A stretch of DNA of 6,144 nucleotides from positions 1 through 6,144 of the forward strand of contig CAXGAP010000049.1 in assembly GCA_964008075.1 (NCBI GenBank), written 5' to 3'. The position numbers were made by a program, and so were the translations under genes. Origin of the DNA: UBA724 sp964008075 (GTDB lineage Bacteria > Bacteroidota > Bacteroidia > Flavobacteriales > Flavobacteriaceae). Under the pieces are notes generated by a model. The model worked only from the letters and a program-made list of their open reading frames with translations. It searched no databases and was not told the origin of the DNA. Shown one piece after another: positions 1 to 6,144 of this stretch; the stretch's first letter is position 1; each line of letters begins with the position of its first letter.

Positions 1-3000
1 GGTCCTGTAAAGGATTTTGAATGTGCTTGTGGAAAATATAAACGAATTCGCTACAAGGGTATCATTTGTGATCGCTGTGGAGTTGAAGTGACTGAGAAAA
101 AAGTTCGAAGAGATCGTGTAGGGCATATCAGCCTCACTGTACCTGTAGCACACATTTGGTATTTCCGTTCGCTACCAAATAAGCTTGGATATCTTCTTGG
201 ACTTCCGTCCAAAAAGCTCGATATGATCATCTATTATGAGCGTTATGTGGTGATTCAACCAGGTGGAGCGGTCAATGAAGAAGGAGAGCCAGTACAAAAA
301 ATGGACTTCCTTACTGAAGAGGAGTATCTAAATATTCTTGAAAAATTACCAACCGATAATCAATATCTTGATGACACAGACCCTGAAAAATTTATTGCCA
401 AAATGGGTGCAGAGTGTCTCATCGAATTATTGAGCCGAATTGATTTGGATGAACTTTCATACGAGTTGCGCGACAAAGCCAACAACGAAACATCTAAACA
501 ACGAAAAACAGAGGCTTTAAAGCGTCTTCAGGTTGTTGAAGCTTTTCGGGAAGCCAACAAAAACCGTGAAAATCGACCAGAGTGGATGATCTTGAAAACC
601 ATTCCTGTCATTCCACCTGAACTTCGCCCATTAGTACCACTCGATGGAGGTCGTTTTGCGACTTCTGACTTAAATGATTTATATCGAAGAGTTATCATTC
701 GAAACAATCGTTTAAAGCGTTTGGTAGAAATCAAAGCGCCTGAGGTGATTCTACGTAATGAAAAGCGTATGCTGCAAGAATCTGTAGACTCACTTTTCGA
801 CAACACAAGAAAGTCATCAGCTGTAAAATCTGATGCCAATCGTCCTTTAAAATCTCTTTCAGATTCATTAAAAGGAAAGCAAGGACGTTTTCGTCAAAAT
901 CTACTTGGCAAGCGCGTAGACTACTCAGCTCGATCAGTTATCGTCGTTGGACCTGAGCTTAGACTCTTCGAGTGTGGGTTGCCTAAAAATATGGCTGCCG
1001 AGCTTTACAAACCGTTTGTCATTCGTAAATTAATTGAAAGGGGAATTGTAAAGACAGTAAAATCTGCTAAAAAGATTATTGACAAGCGCGAGCCAGTTGT
1101 ATGGGATATTTTGGAGAATGTGATTAAAGGTCACCCTGTTCTTTTGAACCGAGCCCCCACACTTCACCGTTTGGGGATTCAGGCATTCCAGCCAAAACTC
1201 ATTGAAGGAAAAGCAATTCAGCTTCACCCATTGGCTTGTACCGCATTTAACGCTGACTTTGATGGTGATCAAATGGCAGTACACCTTCCACTAGGTCCTG
1301 AAGCAATCTTAGAATCTCAGCTTCTGATGCTTGCATCGCATAACATCTTGAATCCAGCAAACGGATCTCCAATCACTGTACCTTCTCAGGATATGGTATT
1401 GGGTCTATATTATATGACCAAAGCCAGAAAGTCAACTAAAGAGTATCCTGTGAAGGGAGAGGGTTTAACTTTTTACAGCGCTGAGGAGGTCAATATCGCT
1501 TTTAATGAAAAGATTGTTGATTTGAATGCGATCGTTAAAGTCAGAGCAAAGGATTTTAATAAGGATGGCGAGTTGATAAATCAATTGATAGAAACAACAG
1601 TTGGTCGAGTTTTATTTAATCAAGTTGTTCCTGAAAAGGCAGGTTTCATCAATGAAGTTCTTACAAAAAAATCACTTCGTGATATTATTGGTGATATTTT
1701 AAAAGTGACTTCTGTTCCTGAAACTGCTACTTTCTTAGATGAAATAAAAGAAATGGGATACTCCTTTGCTTTCAAAGGTGGTCTTTCGTTTAGTCTTGGG
1801 GATATTATCATTCCAGCGGATAAGCAAAAATTAATTGACGAAGCGAATGGTCTTGTTGATGGTATTATCACCAATTACAACATGGGTCTGATTACCAATA
1901 ATGAGCGTTACAATCAGGTTATTGATGTTTGGACATCAACCAATGCAACCCTTACAGAGTTGGCAATGAAGAGGATCAGTGAAGACCAGCAGGGATTCAA
2001 TTCAGTATATATGATGCTTGACTCTGGTGCGAGAGGCTCAAAAGAGCAAATTCGTCAGCTCACAGGAATGCGCGGTTTAATGGCCAAGCCAAAAAAATCA
2101 AATGCAGGTGGGGGTGAGATTATTGAAAACCCAATCCTATCAAACTTTAAAGAAGGACTTTCGATTCTTGAATACTTTATTTCCACTCATGGCGCTCGAA
2201 AAGGTCTTGCAGATACAGCGCTTAAAACAGCTGATGCTGGATACCTCACACGTCGCCTTCATGATGTTGCGCAAGATGTAATTGTCAATACAAAAGATTG
2301 TGGTACCCTTCGCGGAATCACAGTTGAATCGCTAAAGAAAAATGAAGAAGTCGTTGAAAATCTTGGGGATCGTGTGATTGGTCGAGTTGCTTTGTTCGAT
2401 GTTCTTAATCCAAATGATGGGAAGGTGATCGTCGAAGCTGGTCAAGAAATTTTGGATCATCATGTCAAACAAATTGAAAATTCACCAATTGATAAGATTG
2501 AGGTTCGTTCTCCATTGACCTGTGAGGCTAAAAAAGGGATCTGTGCCAAATGCTATGGAAGAAACTTAGCCAATGGTAAAATGGTTCAAATAGGTGAATC
2601 TGTTGGTGTGATCGCTGCACAATCGATTGGTGAACCAGGAACTCAACTTACACTACGTACCTTCCATGTAGGAGGTATTGCTGGGAATGTTTCAGAGGAA
2701 AACAAACTTATTGCGAAGTTTGATGGTAAGGTTGAATTAGAAGACCTGAAGACAGTCCCTGGAAAAGATGCTGATGGCAGTGATGCTAACGTGGTTATTT
2801 CTCGTACAACCGAATTCAAGTTGGTTGACAGCAACACTGGTATTACTTTGAGTAATAATATCATTCCTTATGGGTCTTTCATATCTGTAAAGAATGGTAA
2901 AAAGATCAAAAAAGGTGATGAGATTTGCCGTTGGGATCCATATAATGGAGTCATTGTTTCAGAGTTTTCTGGTAAGATTGGATATGAAAATATACAACAG

Positions 3001-4134
3001 GGTGTGACTTTCCAGGTTGAAATTGATGAACAAACTGGTTTCCAAGAAAAGGTAATCACTGAGACTAGGGATAAGAAAATGATTCCAACCCTATTGATTC
3101 AAGACAACAAAAGAAACACTCTTCAGTCATACAATCTACCTGTAGGTGCACACATAATGGTTGATGATGGAGAAGCGATAAAGGGTGGTAAAATTCTTGT
3201 TAAAATTCCACGTAAGTCTGCTAAATCTGGTGACATTACTGGGGGTCTTCCAAGAGTTACAGAGTTGTTTGAGGCTCGAAACCCTTCAAACCCTGCTGTT
3301 GTTTCAGAAATTGATGGAGTCGTTTCATTTGGTAAAATCAAGCGGGGTAATCGCGAAATTATCGTAGAGTCTAAAACTGGCGAAATCAAAAAATATTTGG
3401 TAAAACTATCAAATCAGATTCTGGTTCAAGAGAATGACTTTGTGAAAGCAGGGATGTCTATTTCAGATGGTGCAATTACACCAAATGATATTCTAAATAT
3501 CAAGGGACCATCGGCTGTTCAACAGTACCTCGTGAATGAAGTACAGGAAGTATATCGCTTACAAGGGGTTAAAATCAATGACAAACATTTTGAAGTTGTT
3601 GTGCGTCAAATGATGCGCAAGGTTCGAATTGAGGATTCTGGAGATACAATTTTCCTCGAAAATCAACTTGTTCATAAGTATGATTTTATCACTGAAAACG
3701 ATCAACTGTATGGTTGTAAAGTGGTTACTGAAGTGGGTGATTCAGAAAACCTTAAATCAGGTCAAATCGTTACTGCTCGTGAACTGCGTGATGAAAACTC
3801 ATTGTTGAGGCGTGATGACAAGGCAATTGTCCAAGCTCGTGATGCAGTGAATGCAACAGCTACGCCTATTTTGCAAGGTATTACACGTGCTTCTCTTCAA
3901 ACAAAGTCGTTTATTTCTGCAGCATCTTTCCAAGAAACTACAAAAGTATTGAACGAAGCTGCTGTGAGTGGTAAGATAGATACTCTTGAAGGTTTGAAAG
4001 AGAATGTTATCGTTGGACATAAAATTCCAGCTGGTACAGGAAACCGCGCCTACAATGATATTATTGTTGGTTATACTGATGAGTATCTAGAGCTGTTAGC
4101 CAAAAAGGAGTTTAATTTGAGTAGCAATGAATGA
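1..4134 (+). CDS. rpoC: DNA-directed RNA polymerase subunit beta' (5'-truncated by window edge)
   Basis: This is the largest subunit of RNA polymerase, which carries the catalytic Mg2+ site and forms the clamp. The frame is open from base 1. The GTG at base 88 is internal, because homologous sequence continues upstream of it. By family comparison about 58 N-terminal residues are missing; 1377 are present. Landmarks in window residue numbers: zinc ribbon Cys 8, 10, 23 and 26; RQNLLGKRVDYSARSV clamp/switch segment from about 297; HPVLLNRAPTLHRLG from 378; catalytic NADFDGDQ with Asp 419, 421 and 423; F-loop SGARGSKEQIRQLTGMRG from about 674; bridge helix YFISTHGARKGLADTALKTA from about 724; second zinc site Cys 767, 841, 848 and 851; trigger-loop half GEPGTQLTLRTFH from about 877. 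An SI3-like insertion of roughly 180 residues follows, then the second trigger-loop half (GDITGGLPRVTELFEAR, from about 1077). The C-terminal ENVIVGHKIPAGTG segment is intact, so the 3' end is complete. There is no frameshift and no missing key residue. rpoB is expected just upstream but is not visible. Confidence 0.99.
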   Translation, partial: GPVKDFECACGKYKRIRYKGIICDRCGVEVTEKKVRRDRVGHISLTVPVAHIWYFRSLPNKLGYLLGLPSKKLDMIIYYERYVVIQPGGAVNEEGEPVQKMDFLTEEEYLNILEKLPTDNQYLDDTDPEKFIAKMGAECLIELLSRIDLDELSYELRDKANNETSKQRKTEALKRLQVVEAFREANKNRENRPEWMILKTIPVIPPELRPLVPLDGGRFATSDLNDLYRRVIIRNNRLKRLVEIKAPEVILRNEKRMLQESVDSLFDNTRKSSAVKSDANRPLKSLSDSLKGKQGRFRQNLLGKRVDYSARSVIVVGPELRLFECGLPKNMAAELYKPFVIRKLIERGIVKTVKSAKKIIDKREPVVWDILENVIKGHPVLLNRAPTLHRLGIQAFQPKLIEGKAIQLHPLACTAFNADFDGDQMAVHLPLGPEAILESQLLMLASHNILNPANGSPITVPSQDMVLGLYYMTKARKSTKEYPVKGEGLTFYSAEEVNIAFNEKIVDLNAIVKVRAKDFNKDGELINQLIETTVGRVLFNQVVPEKAGFINEVLTKKSLRDIIGDILKVTSVPETATFLDEIKEMGYSFAFKGGLSFSLGDIIIPADKQKLIDEANGLVDGIITNYNMGLITNNERYNQVIDVWTSTNATLTELAMKRISEDQQGFNSVYMMLDSGARGSKEQIRQLTGMRGLMAKPKKSNAGGGEIIENPILSNFKEGLSILEYFISTHGARKGLADTALKTADAGYLTRRLHDVAQDVIVNTKDCGTLRGITVESLKKNEEVVENLGDRVIGRVALFDVLNPNDGKVIVEAGQEILDHHVKQIENSPIDKIEVRSPLTCEAKKGICAKCYGRNLANGKMVQIGESVGVIAAQSIGEPGTQLTLRTFHVGGIAGNVSEENKLIAKFDGKVELEDLKTVPGKDADGSDANVVISRTTEFKLVDSNTGITLSNNIIPYGSFISVKNGKKIKKGDEICRWDPYNGVIVSEFSGKIGYENIQQGVTFQVEIDEQTGFQEKVITETRDKKMIPTLLIQDNKRNTLQSYNLPVGAHIMVDDGEAIKGGKILVKIPRKSAKSGDITGGLPRVTELFEARNPSNPAVVSEIDGVVSFGKIKRGNREIIVESKTGEIKKYLVKLSNQILVQENDFVKAGMSISDGAITPNDILNIKGPSAVQQYLVNEVQEVYRLQGVKINDKHFEVVVRQMMRKVRIEDSGDTIFLENQLVHKYDFITENDQLYGCKVVTEVGDSENLKSGQIVTARELRDENSLLRRDDKAIVQARDAVNATATPILQGITRASLQTKSFISAASFQETTKVLNEAAVSGKIDTLEGLKENVIVGHKIPAGTGNRAYNDIIVGYTDEYLELLAKKEFNLSSNE

Positions 4135-4435
4135 TTCAAAGAAGAAAAAGGAAATCAACATTGAGTTAGATCAGGAAACCGCACAGGGGACCTATTCGAA
4201 CTTGGCAATCATCAATCACTCTGTTTCTGAGTTTGTTGTTGATTTTATCAATATCATGCCTGGCTCACCAAAAGCCAAGGTTCGCTCACGCATTATTCTT
4301 ACGCCACAGCATGCCAAGCGTTTTTTAAAGGCACTGAACGATAATGTTCATCGCTTTGAAAATGCGCATGGAGAGATTAAGGATTACGAACAGCCTCCAA
4401 TACCATTAAATTTTGGTCCTCCTGGAGAGGCATAA
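4127..4435 (+). CDS. DUF3467 domain-containing protein of unknown function
   Basis: This is a small protein of 102 residues that I recognise as DUF3467-like. Its function is unknown. It begins with a Lys-rich, charged stretch (residues 5-9), followed by INIELDQETAQGTYSNLA, a central SVSEFVVDFINIMPG strand-like segment (about 32-46), a basic KAKVRSRIILTP stretch (49-60) and an amphipathic helix QHAKRFLKALNDNVHRFENAHG (61-82). The tail is Pro/Gly-rich (90-100). There is no signal peptide, membrane segment or catalytic motif, so it is probably cytosolic. The ATG at 4127 is the only plausible start: an in-frame TGA lies just upstream at 4118-4120, and later Met codons fall inside the conserved core. 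The gene overlaps the last 8 bases of rpoC in another frame, which suggests translational coupling within the rpoC operon. An AAGGAG at 4105-4110 lies 16 nt from the ATG, too far for a standard Shine-Dalgarno sequence. A role linked to RNA polymerase is only inferred from position. Confidence 0.9.
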   Translation: MNDSKKKKEINIELDQETAQGTYSNLAIINHSVSEFVVDFINIMPGSPKAKVRSRIILTPQHAKRFLKALNDNVHRFENAHGEIKDYEQPPIPLNFGPPGEA

Positions 4436-4443
4436 ATCAAATC

Positions 4444-4470
4444 ATCCCGCCGAATGGCGGGATTTTTTTT
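4444..4470 (+). terminator. Rho-independent terminator of the rpoC-DUF3467 operon
   Basis: A perfect 8-bp G+C-rich stem (ATCCCGCC at 4444-4451, GGCGGGAT at 4456-4463) closes a GAAT tetraloop and runs directly into eight T residues (4463-4470). It starts 8 nt after the TAA of the DUF3467 gene, so it should end the plus-strand operon. On the opposite strand the stem is followed by GATTTGATTT, a poor U-tract, so it is expected to work weakly, if at all, for transcripts arriving from prfC. Confidence 0.92.
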
Positions 4471-4481
4471 AAACTACTTTG

Positions 4482-4512
4482 AAAAATCTTCTGAAAGTTT
4501 AAAACTCAGAAG
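4482..4512 (-). terminator. Candidate terminator of prfC, overlapping its stop codon
   Basis: Read on the minus strand, CTTCTGA (4512-4506) and TCAGAAG (4494-4488) form a perfect 7-bp inverted repeat around an 11-nt loop, followed by A and then five T residues (4486-4482). The loop contains the prfC TAA (4501-4499). Three further inner pairs (4497-4499 with 4503-4505) are possible across a 2-nt bulge. The stem is A+T-rich and the T-run is short, so termination would be weaker than at the neighbouring plus-strand terminator. The orientation and position fit the end of prfC. Confidence 0.5.
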
Positions 4513-6085
4513 TCGCGTGGAACTCTAAGGCGGGGTATTTTTCTTTTGTCATTTGAAGTGAAAATGCCGAGTCGGCCAAAAACACCTGTTGCCCTTGCTT
4601 ATCTTTGGCTAAGAATTTTGATTTCACACGCGCAAAGTCTATATATTCAGGGTGGTTAGTTTCGGGAGTCTCTATCCAACAGGCTTTATGAACATTGAGG
4701 TTTTCGTAACTACATTTCGCACCGTATTCATGTTCCAATCGATATTGAATAACCTCAAATTGAAGGGCTCCGACAGTCCCAATCACTTTACGTCCATTGA
4801 GGTCGAGGGTGAAAAGTTGAGCAACCCCTTCGTCCATCAATTGATCAATCCCCTTGGCAAGCTGCTTGGCTTTCATCGGATCGGCATTATTGATATACCT
4901 GAAGTGCTCAGGCGAAAAGCTTGGAATGCCTTTAAATTGCAATTCCTCTCCTGAAGTTAGGGTATCTCCAATCTTGAAGTTTCCAGTGTCATGAAGCCCC
5001 ACAATATCACCTGGAAATGAGGTGGATACAACTTCTTTTCTGTCTGCAAAAAAAGCATTTGGACTACTGAATTTTAATTTTTTATCAAGCCGAACGTGCA
5101 AGTAGGGCGTGTTGCGTAAAAATGTGCCAGAAACAATCTTGACAAATGCCAGCCTATCTCTGTGTTTTGGATCCATATTGGCATGAATTTTAAACACAAA
5201 ACCACTAAAATTTTTTTCATCGGGATTAACCAATCGCTCCTCACTTTTTTTGGCCAATGGAGAAGGAGCAATCTCAATGAAGGCATCCAATAGTTCTTGT
5301 ACACCAAAGTTATTTAAAGCAGAACCGAAGAAAACAGGTTGTTGCTCACCATTGAGATAGGCACTAGGATCAAAAGAAGGATATACCTCTGTAACCAATT
5401 CAATATCCTCTCTCAACTGGCCAGCTGCTTGTTCACCTATGTGATCGGACAAGCTCGCGTCATTGATGTTGTCAAAGTCGATACTGTCTGAAATTTGGGT
5501 TTTATTCCCTTCATTAAACAAACGTAATCTCTTTTCCCACAAATTGTAAATCCCTTGAAAATCGTAGCCCATACCAATAGGAAAACTCAGGGGAACAACC
5601 TTAAATCCGAGTTTCTGTTCTACTTCATCCAACAAATCAAAAGCATCTTTTCCCTCTCGGTCGAGCTTGTTGATGAAGACTATGATCGGAATGTTTCGCA
5701 TCCGACAGACCTCAACGAGCTTTTCTGTTTGTTCCTCAACTCCTTTGGCAACATCAATCACCACAATCACACTATCGACTGCAGTTAAGGTTCGAAAGGT
5801 ATCTTCAGCGAAATCTTTATGACCAGGGGTGTCTAGGATATTGATTTTTTTGTCTTTGTAATGAAATGCCAAAACTGATGTTGCGACAGAAATACCACGC
5901 TGACGTTCAATTTCCATAAAATCGCTTGTGGCTGTTTTTTTAATCTTGTTGGACTTTACAGCACCTGCCTCTTGAATCGCTCCACCAAAGAGAAGAAGCT
6001 TTTCAGTCAAGGTTGTTTTTCCAGCATCAGGGTGAGAGATGATGCCAAAGGTTCGTCGTCTTGAAATTTCAGTTTCAAAATTCAT
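4499..6085 (-). CDS. prfC: Peptide chain release factor 3 (RF3), translational GTPase
   Basis: RF3 is a cytosolic GTPase that removes RF1 or RF2 from the ribosome after peptide release. The product is 528 residues, against 529 in E. coli. The G domain shows G1 SHPDAGKTT (17-25), the switch I region ERQRGISVATS (60-70), G3 DTPGHKDF (85-92, with His89 as the expected catalytic histidine), G4 NKLD (139-142) and G5 GSAL (254-257). The RF3-specific GFVFKIHANMDPKHRDR starts domain II at 295, and the domain III region ends with KYPALEFHATSEF. The match to RF3 runs over the full length, and the ERQRGIS and MDPKHRDR segments separate it from EF-G, TypA and LepA. I chose the ATG at 6085 because homology begins at MNFETEISRRRTF. 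An in-frame TTG at 6130 would add 15 unmatched residues and place the promoter box inside the gene. No Shine-Dalgarno sequence precedes the ATG. The gene is convergent with the rpoC operon and appears to be transcribed alone. Confidence 0.98.
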   Translation of the reverse strand: MNFETEISRRRTFGIISHPDAGKTTLTEKLLLFGGAIQEAGAVKSNKIKKTATSDFMEIERQRGISVATSVLAFHYKDKKINILDTPGHKDFAEDTFRTLTAVDSVIVVIDVAKGVEEQTEKLVEVCRMRNIPIIVFINKLDREGKDAFDLLDEVEQKLGFKVVPLSFPIGMGYDFQGIYNLWEKRLRLFNEGNKTQISDSIDFDNINDASLSDHIGEQAAGQLREDIELVTEVYPSFDPSAYLNGEQQPVFFGSALNNFGVQELLDAFIEIAPSPLAKKSEERLVNPDEKNFSGFVFKIHANMDPKHRDRLAFVKIVSGTFLRNTPYLHVRLDKKLKFSSPNAFFADRKEVVSTSFPGDIVGLHDTGNFKIGDTLTSGEELQFKGIPSFSPEHFRYINNADPMKAKQLAKGIDQLMDEGVAQLFTLDLNGRKVIGTVGALQFEVIQYRLEHEYGAKCSYENLNVHKACWIETPETNHPEYIDFARVKSKFLAKDKQGQQVFLADSAFSLQMTKEKYPALEFHATSEF

Positions 6086-6092
6086 TCGAATG

Positions 6093-6100
6093 CAAAAGTA
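6093..6100 (-). promoter_or_regulatory. Bacteroidota-type -7 promoter box for prfC
   Basis: On the minus strand these bases read TACTTTTG, an exact match to the Bacteroidota primary sigma factor -7 consensus TAnnTTTG. Only 7 nt separate it from the prfC ATG, so transcription would start near 6089 and leave a leader of about 4 nt. A TTTG at 6131-6128 could be the -33 element, but its 27-nt spacing is longer than the usual ~20, so the upstream element is uncertain. The rest of 6101-6144 is A+T-rich and shows no other gene or motif that I can support. Confidence 0.65.
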
Positions 6101-6144
6101 TTTGCTTTTTTGGGATTTCCATTTTCTCAAAGCGATTATTTGTA

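Noticed and set aside
88..90. GTG as the start codon of rpoC
   Set aside because: The frame is open upstream to base 1 and encodes the conserved zinc-ribbon segment with its four cysteines, so the true start lies outside the window.
4105..4110. AAGGAG as the Shine-Dalgarno sequence of the DUF3467 gene
   Set aside because: It lies 16 nt from the ATG, beyond the usual 5-10 nt; it also encodes ordinary Lys-Glu codons at the end of rpoC, and Shine-Dalgarno use is weak in this phylum.
4652..4954. Plus-strand open frame of about 100 codons opposite prfC
   Set aside because: It lies wholly antisense to a clearly functional conserved gene, has no recognisable domain or start signals, and looks like a shadow of prfC codon use; the same applies to the other antisense frames over rpoC and prfC.
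6092..6105. Imperfect palindrome GCAAA-AGTA-TTTGC over the prfC promoter box as a possible operator
   Set aside because: Five-base arms of A/T-rich sequence are expected by chance, and one arm is largely explained by the promoter consensus itself.
6086..6130. In-frame N-terminal extension of prfC from a TTG at 6130 (15 extra residues)
   Set aside because: The extension has no resemblance to RF3 N-termini, begins with a rare start codon and would contain the TAnnTTTG promoter box; the ATG at 6085 gives the normal family length.
1..6144. Mobile elements, CRISPR arrays, tRNA/rRNA genes, riboswitches or a cryptic novel system
   Set aside because: Nearly every base belongs to three intact, collinear housekeeping-type genes, and the only gaps are 63 bp and 59 bp, which are explained by terminators and a promoter.

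Overview
This is a core housekeeping region from a bacterium that is probably a member of the Bacteroidota. Three lines of evidence support this. The RpoC sequence has the Bacteroidota style (GPVKDFECACGKYKRIR near the start, IPAGTGNRAYNDIIVGY near the end). A small DUF3467 protein directly follows rpoC. A TAnnTTTG-type promoter box lies just upstream of prfC, with no Shine-Dalgarno sequence. The DNA is moderately A+T-rich. A Cytophagales-like source is possible, but one window cannot settle it.

Layout. Bases 1-4134 (+) hold rpoC, the beta' subunit of RNA polymerase. It is open from base 1 and lacks only about its first 58 codons, which lie upstream of the window. Bases 4127-4435 (+) hold a 102-residue DUF3467 protein whose start codon lies inside the end of rpoC. 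Bases 4436-4498 form a short convergent intergenic region. It holds a strong rho-independent terminator for the plus-strand operon, and next to it a weaker hairpin that would serve the minus-strand gene. Bases 4499-6085 (-) hold prfC, peptide chain release factor 3. Bases 6086-6144 hold its promoter region, with a -7 box only 7 nt from the start codon.

How the genes relate. rpoC would normally be the end of an rplKAJL-rpoBC operon (not visible here), and the DUF3467 gene appears to be its last, translationally coupled member. prfC is an independent convergent unit that recycles class I release factors after translation termination. I see no mobile element, CRISPR array, RNA gene, frameshift or horizontally acquired cargo. 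I find no undescribed system. The points worth a second look are the DUF3467-rpoC overlap, the nearly leaderless prfC transcript, and the prfC stop codon sitting in a hairpin loop.
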